This document shows positions 1-11,921 of a stretch of 64,000 nt of DNA, piece after piece. The notes beneath the pieces are model-generated. The model made no database searches. It was not told where the DNA came from and saw only the letters and a list, made by a program, of their open reading frames with translations. Position numbers and translations under genes: made by a program. Positions within the stretch are counted from its first letter, which is position 1, and every line of letters begins with the position of its first letter. Location: positions 992,001 through 1,056,000 of the forward strand of contig CM057058.1 of NCBI GenBank assembly GCA_029945375.1, read 5' to 3'. Source of the DNA: Agaricus subrufescens (Eukaryota; Basidiomycota; Agaricomycetes; Agaricales; Agaricaceae).

Positions 1-742
1 TTGTAAATGTACCTGATGTGAATCAACCGGTCACAGGACACCAACGATGGCACTCACTGAGTACCCTCTTACGCACATAGGTCCGTACGCCTCTCGCCTC
101 CGCGTGTCAGCCTGATCTGATGGTGTTGACCTTTGGCAGCCGCAGTACTATTAGAATGGTTTGTGAGGGTCGGTTATTGGGCAAGCTTATGATGAGCCCT
201 TGTCGAACCCGCATCGCCGGTCCCTACGTTCATCTGTGGTACGATGTTAGAACAAAAGACAAGTTCATAGCATGAAGACATACTTATGGCAATGCACCAT
301 GAAACAGTCGGTATACGTACAGAAACTCCTTCAACATCAAAAGGACCTTTGGCAGGAAACACGATCGCTTGATCGCAACAAACCAAGAGGACTGGAACTT
401 TACACGTGTCGCGAAATTGAAATGCGAATTTGAAGGTATTACTAAACTTCAGTCTATGTATTGAGATTGAATGATGTAGGATTCGTGGCAGAGAGCGAGA
501 ATAATAGTAGACATACTAGTATATATATCCTGGCGGGGAGGATAATTAAACCATTCGAAACTCCAGGATTGATGGACGTCGCTCTTGCGGGGGATCGAGA
601 TTATCTGGATACAGTAACGTTGACAGCCCGTTATCATCCAGAAGTGTGGAACATCACAATAGTCATACGTACAAAGGTAACGATAGCTCGTGATATCAAC
701 AATGATCCAGGAGCTCGGTGCATTTCTGCTCTGCGACTACCA
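1..742. other. Non-coding, degenerate repeat remnants
   Basis: I see no convincing gene here. Parts of bases 1-140 and 320-430 resemble pieces of the repeat at 743-2580 (for example the stretch around CTCGCCTCCG...TGATGGTGTTG resembles 2115-2160). This suggests an older, decayed copy of the same repeat family. The open frame at 461-769 has no recognisable protein features. Confidence 0.4.
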
Positions 743-2580
743 CATGGCAGACAAGAACATAGGCGATAAAAGAATCGGCTTTCGGAATTCGAAGTTTGCA
801 GAATTCCGACATGATTACATAAACATTGTAATTCATAATCCTGGAATTCTGTCTACGAGCTTGCTATGATCAAGAGAAGAGTTACAAGCAGAGGTTCCTG
901 TAGACCATGAATGGATTTAGAGAAGTAGAAATAGGTAGAAGACCTGCCTGTATACTACAACGTAAAAAGTTTCCGAACGAGACTTCGGGCTTGAGCGAGC
1001 GTGATTGGCGCCATGTTGCCTACCTTCTTCAGAGCTTGCGTTGAATGGTGCATGGCGGATCCTTCTGCGCACTGACTATTATTGCATTATCCATAAAGTG
1101 ATCTGCTTACAGTTCCGGGATTGTTGGAATTTCTGAATGAGTGGAATCCCTGGATGATTAGAATTGTATTAGAAAATCCAGATCACCAATAACAAGTATA
1201 AAGGAAAAAGTGGCAACTAACGAAACGTACAGCAACTCCAAAAGCATTCTTGATTGGTCGTTTGAGCGAAACAAAACAAGAGGACTAGAGAGTTGAAGAT
1301 CTGAAAATACTAGGTAGGCAAACTTGGACGATGTTCTTGATTTGTGTTAGCTTTTTATAAAGTAGCGAACAATCCACTTACGAGAAGCGATTACTCGCAT
1401 GTAGAATCATGACTAACCTCCGTGCGGCAGCCCGGTTCCATGGCGTTGGCGTTACGTGGCTATAGGTGAAACACAGCCTCAGACCTAGCCGTGCACGAGT
1501 CATATCGATCAAGAACGAAGCAGAGCTTTGTTGACTATTCCTCAAGTCACAGAAAACCCTACGAGGAGCTCTTTCATTAAGGACAAAAGGGTTGCTTTTT
1601 AGTATTCAAGTTGGCCTGACAGTTCAGGATGATGCTTACGTACTTCAGGCTTGGATGACGGTTTATCGCAATAGGGCAGTAGTCAATGGGACAGACTAAT
1701 GAATGATCACAAAGATGGGAACCGACAGAGCATCAGAGAACATCAGTACTCTCTCGATGGGTAGAAGCTCTGTCAATCTGTCGTAGAGGGCCAAATGACC
1801 GCCCTTTGAACGCGTCACTCTCGCCTGCGGAGGTGGACTTTGCGATGTTCATGCATACAAAGGCACTGACAAGTCATCGATATTGTGGCAGATTAAGATT
1901 TGCTTGGGGTGTGAATAGTTCTGCTCACCGCTTCAGTACCCCGAGTCCCTAAAGCTTCGAAGTTCGTAACAATGCGGTCTTAGTTGAGTCTTGAGTCGGT
2001 ACTTGAGGGGTTTAAAAACACTAGGACCTCATGGGCGCTGTCACTTAAGAGGCCATGGGGTGGGTTATGAATAACACTCACAAGAAACTCTCCCTTTCAC
2101 ACATCCATACGACACTCATGACCTCCGCACATCAGCCCAGTTTGATGGCATTATGTAGCTAGAGGTAAAACACGATCTCCAAACTATCCCTGAACGAGTC
2201 ATATGAGCCAAGGAAAGTCGAGAGTTCTTCTGTTAAGATTCTTATTCAGTACTAGTATCTCAAGATTACGTCTACTCACCTGAATAGAAAGTCGTTGCAG
2301 TACAACAAAACTTGACAGGAACAAAACTATTGCCAGACCAACAAAGGCCATAAGAGAGCATAGGGACTCAAGTCTGCTATGCGACGGCTGTAAGGCGACA
2401 TATGTCTGCCTGCGAAATGCATAGGGACTAGTGTCTGCTATGCGGGAAGGCCTTATAAGAGATGAGCAACAGTCGGTGCGCAGAGGCCTAGGGAGCATGG
2501 TGTCGCGACTTGTCAGCAGAGGCTCCTACCAGGGTATCGGAAGTTGGAACCTCCCAACCCGCTTAATCACGTGTGATTAG
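743..2580. repeat. Left arm of a long inverted repeat
   Basis: This stretch is the diverged reverse complement of 22140-23508. The match runs from the outer motif CATGGCAGACAAGAACATAG (about 743-763) through the segment around 1690-2080 to the near-palindrome TAATCACGTGTGATTA (about 2564). Compared with the right arm it carries about 400 extra bases at roughly 1240-1665, which themselves resemble other parts of the repeat. The arm is non-coding and contains TATAAG-like and CTATGC...GCATAG motifs. It could be a solo LTR, another non-autonomous element, or one end of a larger mobile unit; the sequence does not decide. The right arm was later interrupted by a gypsy element at its outer end. Confidence 0.75.
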
Positions 2581-2883
2581 TCAGAAGTGCGCGTAGTTGA
2601 GTGGCTGGTATTTCCAATTACGGACGCACATCCACAGGTGATTCGTATAGGCAACTCAATTCAATTAACTATGGATGTAAGCTAGAGGTACCTGAGCAGT
2701 TGAGTACTCGGTAGGTATGATGACTATATTAATGTGACGTTGAAGCCTCAAAATTCTCTAGGTATCGACATCGACCAGTTCGCGTGTTAGCGGTCTGTCA
2801 GTCCGGCAACTCAAGCCACTATATTGCTTGACGGTCCTGTATGATTGAGTTCGTCAGAAACATATAGCAGTGTTGGGTCAGTC

Positions 2884-5879
2884 TTACCTCAATAACTCTG
2901 GGCTGAAATCGAGCGAAACTTCCGGCTGTGCATTAATATGACTTCTCTCAAGATCGTTTAGACTATTATACCACTGGTCGTCATAGAAGTTACGTGGTAG
3001 CTGCTTAACCGCCCTGCAAGATCTATCCACTCGAACTGGATTGGTCTCAGTCCGAACTGTGGGCCAGTTTCCTTGCTTTGGGATCCCACCTTCAAAGCGA
3101 CGGACCATATGCAAGGCATCGAAAACCCTAAACCACCTTCGGACACGGTCACTGCGCCACCCCGGCTCTATGATAACATGAACAGTATCACCCGAGGGCA
3201 GAATTATTTCTTCATCCCCACTGCAGGCATCAGGTGATAAGCGTTTCCAGAGTTGTGCGTACTTGGACAATTCTGGTGATAGATCTTCATAGTAGTAACA
3301 AGCGTTTGCACGCCGTTGTCGTCGCTAGTACAAGTTAAAAGCAAGTCACAAGCAAAAAATGAGATGACACACATTATATTTTCGACCATTGGCGTTCGTA
3401 GCTTTCTTTTTGAGTTCCCGAGCCGTAACATTTGGTGATGGAGTACGATCCTGGGCATAAATACGCTTCAATGACTTAAATGCTACCCAGAAAGAGTCTT
3501 CTATGAGTTGCTCAAACTCAAAATCAGCCCCTTCAGTATCTGCATAGTGTTCCAAGAAAATATCAACTGCACGCCTATTCCAAGGGGATTTAAGATTCGA
3601 GATGAAATCCAAGCGAAAGTGGTCCAGTGATGGACCGTCACGAAATCTCCCAGTTCTGGCGAAGGTTTCACACTCGTCTTGACTTGCTGAGACGAGCTTA
3701 GTTGCACCCCTACGATAGCCAAGAAGATTTCTTAAGCTGTTGCGTACACGTTTCTAGTAAAATGATATCAGAGAGCTTCTACGAATTTTCACTGAGACGA
3801 AATAACATACCTTGAAGAGATGGTACTCTTCAGTACAATTCTTGGGGTCTCGGTTCGGGTATTTTCCATTACCATGATAATTCTCTTGATCTCTTTCATC
3901 ATCAGCATCTCCTCCGTCATCATGACTAGGATTAGTGGGCAAGCTTTTCGCTCCTTTAGAAGGAAGATTGGTTTCTTGAAAGTGGTGCTGATCCTTACCA
4001 GTACAGTTAGCAATTTACGAACCAGTGAGACGAATAGATAAGCAACCTGATAGAAGTTGCTAGGAATAGCAGAGCTTTGCCACCACAAACTACCAAGACC
4101 GTTGGTCGAACCTTGGAAATTATTCGTGGCGTTTTGGTGGGCATTGTTAGGAGCTACAGAATTTTGGCTCCACGCATTGAATATTGCACCCGAAGTTTGC
4201 CAATTATGGGAGTGGTTACTGCTTGAGTGGTTCATAGAGTCAACCGGCACTAAGTAGAAGGCTAGCTTTAATGAAGTAGCGGTGGGTGAAGAGAAGAACA
4301 CATACCAATATCGTGGTACTCTGGGGCTCCTGGAACGCCGGGGGGGGTATGGCCATATGGATGGTTCGGAAAAATGGAGGTATCTACGGTGTTTAGGCCG
4401 GTGATCATCCCTGTCAATGATGAGCAACGGCTTCGCCAAGTAGTAAATAAAATCGAACATACGGGTAAAAGTAGTCAGGGCCAAAGTCGGGGCTGGGGTT
4501 GAAGTAGGAGACGGAGCCGGGGAAGGCAAAGGGATGGAAGGTTCCTCAGCAGTCGATAGCTGAGCTACCGTTGAAGTGTGGTCATATTGGTCCCGAGCCA
4601 TGAACTTTGCGGCAGCCGGAAGATATTGGACAGCAGTAACGTCATGTACCGGAACATCGGTTGAGATTCCAGATGCAATAGGTCCATCAGGGGCTAATGA
4701 CTCGCCAGGAGCTGAATCTAAGGTAGCGCTTTCGGCTTGGGGTTGAGTTGTAAGCGATTCACCGGGAACTTGATTCTGGGGTGAAGCCGTAGGTGAAGGA
4801 GTTGTCTCCTTGATAGCTACGTGGACATGGTTATGCATACGTGTCTGTGATCAGAAGCTGATGACCCACCATTCTGGTTCACATATGTTATCAATAGATT
4901 ATGGGGGCCAACTCGGGCTCGCTTGGTAGGTGCAATATCTATGAGTGATTGCAGCACGCTCTCTTCTTCGGCAACGCTGTCAGAGGGGGAGGACTCTCTG
5001 CTGTCGGCAGGGGATGGGCGTCTTCTTTTAATACTTGCATCACGTTGTTCGACTTCTCTGTCAGAGAGAGACGATCTTCTTCTTTTAGAAGCACCTGCGC
5101 GAGGCAGAGCACAACTTGGATTCTTCAACGTCTGGTGACTAAAATTTTTTTGAGTGTCTCCTTCAAGCCATTCATTCGAGGTACATACATTGAGGCCGCA
5201 GCCGATGCATTTATTACATTGGCAGTATTCGTATTGATACTTATGCTACTGCTTTCCTGGGGCGATGAGGCCAGAAGGGGTAAGATACTGGGAAAAGAGA
5301 TGAAGTCCTGGGCACATCTAGATTTAGAGTCATGCAGCGTACCTTGCGTTTGTTATCGTTAGAAGGTCAAGTTCCATGGGAGGCCTAATTTCTCCCATCG
5401 ACGGTTCAACCTCCTCAATTTCCATCTCGGGTCCAGGTTCAGGCTCAACCAAAGGCATAGCTTCGTCCTCAGTCAATTGTACCAAGGGCATTGCTTCGTC
5501 CACAGTCGAAGATTGTCTAGAGTATCGATGTCAGCTGGTACGAAAATGAAAGTGTCGTGGTACAATACGAGTGGATTAGAGGCGCATCGCTCATAATGGA
5601 ATCTACGTCACCAAGTAGATCAAATGAATCATCACTATAAACTTCAAACAGGCTAGATTGTTGGTCTTCATTCCCGGTCCTATTCTCAGTTACGCCTTTG
5701 TAGACTTGGCGACGGCTCGAATATATATATGAGGATTTGGATTTGAGATTTACTTGTCCATTAGAGTTCTGGTTACGAAGAGAGGCATATAGACTTCCTC
5801 TTTCCTTCCGGTGGACATTGGCTGCCATAATGTAGGGATCACTGTCCAAGGGACGAGACGTGGGATCAACTTTGGACAT
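2884..5879 (-). CDS. Hypothetical multi-exon protein of an agaricomycete-type family
   Basis: A minus-strand gene pieced together from open exon segments. It starts at ATG 5879 (MSKVDPTSRPLD...). A short intron (donor GTATTG near 5563, acceptor CTCTAG) leads to an acidic E/P-rich exon at about 5347-5520. An arginine/serine-rich exon follows at about 4880-5128, then a long Pro/Ser/Thr-rich region (about 4260-4838) and exons at about 3380-3722 and 2884-3270. The C-terminal part has an ordered-looking block with DFISNLKSPWNRRAVDIFL and a final block with VIIEPGWRSDRVRRWF and LPRNFYDDQWY. From memory this last block resembles hypothetical proteins common in Agaricomycetes; no function is known to me. 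Exon borders in the middle are approximate. The gene lies just inside the left inverted-repeat arm. Confidence 0.6.
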
Positions 5880-6401
5880 TTGAGGAGACTTTCGCCAATT
5901 GTTAGCTGATAGTCGAAAGTCGCTACATCACAAAATCATACCTCAATGAAGGGTAAAAGAGTGTAGACGGTGTAAGGACAGGTATTGCTAATGAAAAGAC
6001 GGTGGGAAAAAAACCCGGACGTGTTTTCAGCAAGACAAGTTTTTACGAGTGAGACAGACTCGCCTTGAAGATACAAAAGAGTACTGAAAAGATGCAAGAA
6101 AGTGAGCAAGCGGTGCGAGAGAGGGAGAATAGAATGACCGAAAGGACGAAATCAAACTATTTATAGGCGATTGATAGAAATGGTTGTACAGGGTCAGGAA
6201 AGCTTGGTTTTCTCCAAGGCAATAAATAATGCCTTGGGGAAATTCGGTTTGGGGTGATGTGGTAATATTCTGCCTTTGCTTGGTTGCTGTGATCCCCGAC
6301 AAGTAACATTCATTCAGGGTCAGTAATCGTAAGCCAAAGTAACGAAAGGAGAACCGGTATCAAGATGAGCGTAAACACGCTCAAAGAACACCAAGCCCAT
6401 G

Positions 6402-7794
6402 CTATGACCCTCGAAACTTTCCCTTCAGCTCGCACCGCTTCTCCAATTTCTTGAGGATGGTTCAACGACCCTGGTCAGTTGTCAGTTGCCAGTCCTCATA
6501 CCTCATTAACTAAAATACTTACTGCAAGCCCACTCGTAAAACCTGTCAGGCCCTTCATCAACTTGTAGGCCGTCTAACTCTTCTACTAATAGTGTCAGAC
6601 AGATCCTCGTCATGAGATAGAGTGGTTGACCTTTCAAAGTTCTGGGGCTTCGCCACAAAGTCAAGTCCGGTCTAGAGAGAGATACTATCTCCGATCGCAG
6701 TCCCTCTATTTCTTTTTCAAGTTCCCAATGTTTTTTACCGCACTCATCATTTGTCCAGGTGGAGGCGGCGTCAACTTTGTCGAAATGATCACGAAGGCTT
6801 TCATAAAGCGATTGAGAATGTTGACTACTGGAGTTGAGGAGGTTTCTAAAACTGTTGACGGATATTTCCATCTTCGAAAATTCGGACTTCACAGTGGCGA
6901 CATCAATGTTGAGTTGATCATGGCCAGACTCAAGCCCATGCGTTTTGTCAAATAATGCGGTGCATTGCTTATTGATTGTCGCGATAGCTTCATCGCACTT
7001 CTTCGTCAAATCCTCAAAATGTTGGATATGCTGGGCAACAAGGCATTGTAGGCTATAAATGTCTTGTGCCTGCTTATCCTATATTGAACGTTGAGTATAC
7101 GGAGGAACTAGATTACAATAATACGTACGAGGTCTTGTTTACGATGTCTGAGAAGGAAACCCAAATGCTTTTGCTCGAAAAAGGTGTTATCCTTCAGTTC
7201 ACCAAGTTCCGTTTCTACTTGAGTGATGTTGCGTGAGAGTGAAATAAGATCCTGCCTTTGTTGCCTCTCGAGATTGTCTATACGGGAAAACACTACGGAT
7301 ACATCGCTTTCCGTGACCTACTATGGTTGTGAAACGGTTGTACAGTCACTAGAACAAATCTTACCTCTCCGTCAATATCTTGCACCCTGACCCGATCTCC
7401 GGAACTTTCAAAGGAAGCGCTAGTACGGTAACCTGGTCTTCTGTGTTCAAGGACACCTCGGAGTTCAGCAAATTCACGCGTGAGTACTGATTCTAGAGTA
7501 TTAGAACCAAGTTGCGAGTGAGAAGACTCCAATGCTTCAATCCGCTTTCTGAACGGACTAAGGGCTTCATCAACGATCTAGAAATTTCAGGGAGCGCAGG
7601 GGGTAGTTGTTAACAAGCTCACCTTTCGGAGAATGTCAGTCGGGTTAACAGATTGTGCTTGCATTACGTCGGAATCTACACATCGGATGCCTTACTTGTA
7701 TGTTCAAAATTAATGTTGACCAAATTATATGATACTCACCGGAAGCCTGCTCTTCACCTAACAGACCACAATCGTATGAGATTTTGTTTGACAT
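6402..7794 (-). CDS. Hypothetical coiled-coil protein, six or more exons
   Basis: The start is ATG 7794 (MSNKISYDCGLLGEEQAS). Donor/acceptor pairs are clear: GTGAGT after codon 18, an exon with MQAQSVNPTDILRK, then IVDEALSPFRKRIEALESS..., then VTESDVSVVFSRIDNLERQ..., then a long exon of about 480 nt, and a short last exon ending with TAG at 6402. The product is rich in heptad-like Leu/Ile/Val patterns (for example the segment around RIDNLERQQRQDLISLSRN and the 'EKEIEGLRSEIVSL' stretch), so a parallel coiled coil is likely. No catalytic motif is visible. The reading frame stays open across all introns I can place, so the gene seems intact. Function unknown; it could be a structural or scaffold protein. 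Confidence 0.6.
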
Positions 7795-7923
7795 GGACGT
7801 CCGAATTGAAAGGATTCAAAACATCGCTTTGATTGAATATGCAATGAGACCCTGTGCTTTTGTTTGCTAGTGGTATACGGCGTATCAAATGTTATCCATT
7901 GATGTAATGAGTACCCCCGAGAG

Positions 7924-8689
7924 TCAGAGATCGGGATCTACAGATCGGCGACGTGCGTAGGTCTCCTTTAACACCCAGCGGATTCGCCTCCCACTGAATT
8001 TCAGCTGATATTTTTCATCACCGATGTTGCGCTCATAGCCTTGATCTGCAACAACCCATCGAACCTCGCCGCTCCCTTCATTGACCCACATCTGGCGTCG
8101 AAGCGCCGATTTGATCTGAACCTCATGCACAAAGACAGTATACCTGTCCAACTTGAGTTCAGGAGGCACTTTGGGGGGGGCATCGATTACTGTACGGCCA
8201 GTTTGTAGATACCAACGGCATCGATCTTTTCCATATGTCTTCGACCAGCGTGGCATGGAGTATGGTGTCTGGTGAAAGGCGTCAATCGCAGTAGCATGGA
8301 TCCACATATATAGCAACGCACAATGTTGTTATTTCGTTTAACCAAGACGTCATCATTGTCCTCATTCTCATCACTCTGATCATCGGAGCTCGTGAGAGGA
8401 TCAAGACTCGAAAAGCTCGGGTGTGGAGAGGTCATAAGTAGACCTGGTTCTGCCCCTTCACTAGTCACTTCGAAAGATTCTCCAGATGACAGAATACGCC
8501 GACTATAACTAAAGATATCCTAGATCAAGTCAGATCCACGTCAGCATATCGTGGAGAGTGTATACGTACTTTACCTCCAGGAGAAGGTGAAGGATGTGGC
8601 AAAACAGTCGCTTTGTCTGAGTTTCGCGGCGATTTGATGTATGCCAGCTCGCCATCGCGCACAAAAGGAACTTCAAAAACGGAAGCCAT
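7924..8689 (-). CDS. Small hypothetical protein, three exons
   Basis: ATG at 8689 (MASVFEVPFVRDGELAY) is preferred to the in-frame site further upstream because the latter adds a non-conserved-looking leader. A GTAAAG...CTAG intron joins it to an exon with DIFSYSRRILSSGESFEV and an acidic Ser/Asp/Glu run (TSSDDQSDENEDNDD). A second intron ending in TTTCACCAG joins to the last exon, TPYSMPRWSKTYGKDRCRWYL...RRSVDPDL. The C-terminal exon is basic with regular aromatic residues. I do not recognise the family. It lies about 130 bp upstream of the coiled-coil gene on the same strand and could be one of a series of small host or element-borne genes between the inverted-repeat arms. Confidence 0.5.
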
Positions 8690-10199
8690 CGTGAAGGCCC
8701 AAAGACGAAGGAATGGTAATGGAAGGGTCAAGGTTCATTCAACAAGACCATGTGACACATGTTTGCAAGCAGGGCGAGAAGTTCAATTTGAAATTTGGAA
8801 TAGGCATAGCATTTGAACTTTAAAATTTTCCAGATCATGCATAGGAGATCATGAATGTATTGGGAGCAATGAAGAAGCGAAAAGCTAGTCCTGAGACGCA
8901 TGATAGCCGACTCTAGCGAAAAAAAAAAAAAAAGCGAAAAACGGCCAGTGTGTTCAATACCAAAAAAAAAAAAGAACAAACAACGGGATAAACAAACAAA
9001 AAAGAGTCCTTAACCGGCGTCCAATCAGATTGAAATCAGAAATGGGATGGGTCCACCTAGGCAGCCGATAGAATGCTTCATGCTCCCCTTAAAATGCCTT
9101 AACCTAATGTGAGTAGATTCATTTTATTTTGCGTATCACCTTGATTTGAAAGAATGCATAATCCGGCAGAAAAACCGGACATTGTAACTCGAAATAGAAG
9201 TCGTAAGACTGATATGCGATTTGAAAGGGCATGTAGAACATCATCTTGTCATATATAAGGCAGTGCGACCCGGTACCAGGGTAGTCAGTCACTCGTTAAT
9301 GCCGAATTATTTTCTACGAGAAACCGAGTTCCCTGGGTTACAAGTCAGGTCATTTTTTTCATGCGTTAATTAGGTACACTAACCTGGGCTTAGGAATCCA
9401 AGGATTATCATTACCATGTTGGCTTTCTCTTTTCCGCCAAGGAGAAGGCGGTGATTGGTGTTGAAATCCATTGCCGTTCACACTTCGGGAGGTGTTGCCC
9501 ATCATTGGGAGGTATCCTCGCATCTGAAGGCCGCAACCTCAAGGTTCACAGCATACCTGCTAGAGTCCGGTTCCCTGCTATGGATGATAAATTTGTTCTT
9601 GCTTTTCGGCTCTCTAACCACCTCACCGTCAATGAAAGCATTCCTGGCAATAAGCATTGGAGGGGGGATGTTCTGGTGATGCGACGAGCTATGTATGTGA
9701 ACCGGGCTCATGATATCGTGAATATACGCTCTGGAATAGCAGAAAGAGCTGTGGTCATTCATCTAGTATCAAGGTAAGAGATTCTGCTTAACAGGGCATA
9801 GTCAATGACTCACAGTAAATCAGCTTTGCGACAACCAGTTGTCTTCCTTGTCCAGAGTTCATAGTGGAATATTTCCACTGTTACAATCAGACATAGGTCC
9901 TGCCTTCAAGCTTTATCCGCTCAACAATGCTTTTATCAACAAAACACATTCCTTTATCCACACAGCACACTCTTTAATATTTACCATGTTTTCGGTTGGT
10001 CACTCTCCTTGATCGATCCTCCTTCAAGCTCTATTCACCCAACAACCCACAAAAACTTCGTTTGTCCGTTAAATACACTCCTTTAACCACACACCACCCC
10101 TCCTTCATATCTTAGCTACCGTGCCTTTGCACCTGTTGATTATTTATTGTTCATACAATATCTGTTACTGCTTCATACGACTTACCGATATCCAAATAA
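8690..10199. other. Intergenic region with A-runs and one weak open frame
   Basis: Two poly-A runs (around 8920-8935 and 8960-8972) and AT-rich sequence follow the start of the upstream minus-strand gene. Apart from the weak open frame at 9451-9777 I see nothing definable. The 9900-10150 stretch is C/T-rich on the plus strand with repeated variants of CTTTA(A/T)CCACACA, perhaps degenerate short repeats. Confidence 0.35.
9451..9777 (+). CDS. Possible gene fragment
   Basis: An open frame of about 108 codons. The middle and C-terminal portion (LKVHSIPARVRFPAMDDKFV through RAVVIHLVSR) has the look of coding sequence, with the segment GNKHWRGDVLVMRRA. No convincing start, no partner exon and no recognised domain. 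It may be a remnant of a larger gene. Treat as weak. Confidence 0.25.
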   Translation: MIGVEIHCRSHFGRCCPSLGGILASEGRNLKVHSIPARVRFPAMDDKFVLAFRLSNHLTVNESIPGNKHWRGDVLVMRRAMYVNRAHDIVNIRSGIAERAVVIHLVSR

Positions 10200-11210
10200 T
10201 CAGTGAACCCCAACATAATAAACACAGGTTGAGGATGATCCCCAGTTACTAAGGACCTCTAAAACGATAGTTTGTGTCATAGCACCAGTTGGTGGGGTAA
10301 GAGGAAAGTATTGGCGTGTGGGTAAAAGTGTAGGGTTGAATGTACCGTTATATAAGGCAAAGAAACGATCCGTCATGTGCATGTTAGGAGGGAGAGATGT
10401 CGTATGAAGGAAGTATGTAATAGGTCGCGAGGGCTCCTTCAACAGCGTAGTAGATGGAAACAGTGCCCAGAGAACAACAGCTCGAGGAGCCTTGCCAATG
10501 GAAGCGGCAAGAGCTGAATCAGGGTGGGGGTAGTCGAGGCTGAAGGCAGATATAGAAGTATTCAGTGAAAGCGAGAGGCCCAGACGACCTTGAGAACCAC
10601 TGAACTCCCAACAGTCTCCAGGACCCAACCTTTCATTGAGAACCGATGCAGGGGAACTCTTGGCCATGGAGTTCGGAGAGCGCATCAAGCTTTTTCGAAT
10701 AGTTGATTTCCATCCTGGGTTTTTGCGGGGGGTGGTGAAGGGGGAGAGAACCTGGGCCCCATAGGCGGCACTGGCATGATTCACTGACGGAGTGATCACA
10801 TTATCCTGTTTGAACGGAACGTTATACTCCAAGGTAGAGAGTCGACTTTCGATCATGGGAATGCGGTATGCCAGCTCATTTGATTGCGAAGCGGGGCAAA
10901 GGTGACCCAAACCGGAGCAGAAGGGAGGCACTGGAGAAGTTGGCCTATGGAACGAATAGAGGCTGCAGGCAGATACCACGAGGTCGCGTACTAAGACGAA
11001 CAGGGTAAGATAGATCGTCAACGAGACAAGTCTGCCGCTGAGAAGCTGTTAACTGGAATCAGCCATGATCTTAGAAAAAGAATTCGGATTTCGTACACGA
11101 AGGTTGCTCGGAGAGTCGGATTGAGGATTTTCATCACGTATGTTGGTTCTAGGAATGAAAGTACTCCTTGAGAGAGGCTCCTCGCGGTTGAGATTACGGC
11201 GACGAAACAT
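10200..11210 (-). CDS. SUN-domain membrane protein (nuclear envelope type)
   Basis: Two exons: 11210-11097 (MFRRRNLNREEPLSRSTFIP...) and 11045-10200, joined by a 51-nt intron (GTACGA...TTAACAG). Without this intron the frame would hit a TAA at 11051, so the splice matters. The product is about 319 residues: a basic N-terminus, one membrane segment (LTIYLTLFVLVRDLVVSA, about residues 45-63), a linker, and a C-terminal SUN domain. The domain shows LGPGDCWEFSGSQGRLGLSL near its start and VLSNWGSSSTCVYYVGVH at its end, both typical of Sad1/UNC-84 proteins. In this family the SUN domain sits in the perinuclear space and binds KASH peptides, linking the envelope to the cytoskeleton. The linker is short, so this is a small SUN protein. 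It lies among non-transposon genes between the inverted-repeat arms. Confidence 0.8.
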
Positions 11211-11359
11211 GACTGTAAAATTTGCTTAAAGTGAGTCACTGGATATATATATATGTTAGTACAAATAAACACTGCTGACCTGCGGACAATACATTCCATT
11301 CCTATCGGTCCTGACCCTGACAAAAACATGATAGTGATCACCGGGACCACCATAGTAGG

Positions 11360-11720
11360 GAATCGTAACGAGGACCTAAGGTCTATCGTGCTCTGAAGAC
11401 TCATGTCTCTCGGAACGTAGTCGGTGGTGGAAGTCGCAAATAGAGCAGGAATTCTCAGGTCGGTGCCGATGCGTGGATCCTCGGTTGCTTTAAGATCATG
11501 TCGGTACTGACGCGTGGGCCCTCGGTTGTTCTGAGTGAATGTCGCGGTGACGTGTAGACTCTAGGGATAGGGAAACCCAGGACCTGAGGACATCTGTCTC
11601 TCGGTAGGGCTACAAGTTGACACGAGGACTCGAGGTCTGTCGTGACACACCGAGGACTCATGTCTCTCGGACGTCGATCGGCCGCCGTCGTGTACTCTTG
11701 ACATCGATTCAGGGACTTAA
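11360..11720. repeat. Diverged direct duplication upstream of the SUN gene
   Basis: The stretch at about 11366-11435 (CGAGGACCTAAGGTCTATCG ... GACTCATGTCTCTCGGAACG) recurs in altered form at about 11620-11690 (CGAGGACTCGAGGTCTGTCG ... GACTCATGTCTCTCGGACG), about 254 bp away. Shorter variants of GTCTCTCGG and CCTCGGTTG lie between. It is GC-rich and non-coding, and may serve as the shared 5' region of the divergent SUN and WD40 genes. Confidence 0.5.
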
Positions 11721-11921
11721 CGTTGATGTTCAACCAGTGTTCAACGCTCAAGCACTTGACAGCACGTGAGCCGTATCATCCCACGATTCTCCTCTTAACA
11801 TATACACATGCGTACGTTGATGTTCGAAGCTTATGTATAGATGTATTATAAGCCAACAGACATGTCGTCGTTGGTAGCCGCTGCGTCCCACCGCCCATCA
11901 GATTTACAATCGATGGTATAA

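Noticed and set aside
461..769. Open frame of 102 codons at the left edge
   Set aside because: It overlaps the outer end of the repeat and has no domain; the shared C-terminal HGRQEH with the right side comes from the repeat sequence.
8915..8975. Poly-A runs as the tail of a LINE, SINE or processed retrocopy
   Set aside because: No target duplication, no coding remnant and no internal promoter seen upstream.
10200..11210. SUN gene as a pseudogene because of an in-frame TAA at 11051
   Set aside because: A 51-nt intron (GTACGA at 11096 to AACAG at 11046) removes the stop and keeps phase, so the gene is probably intact.
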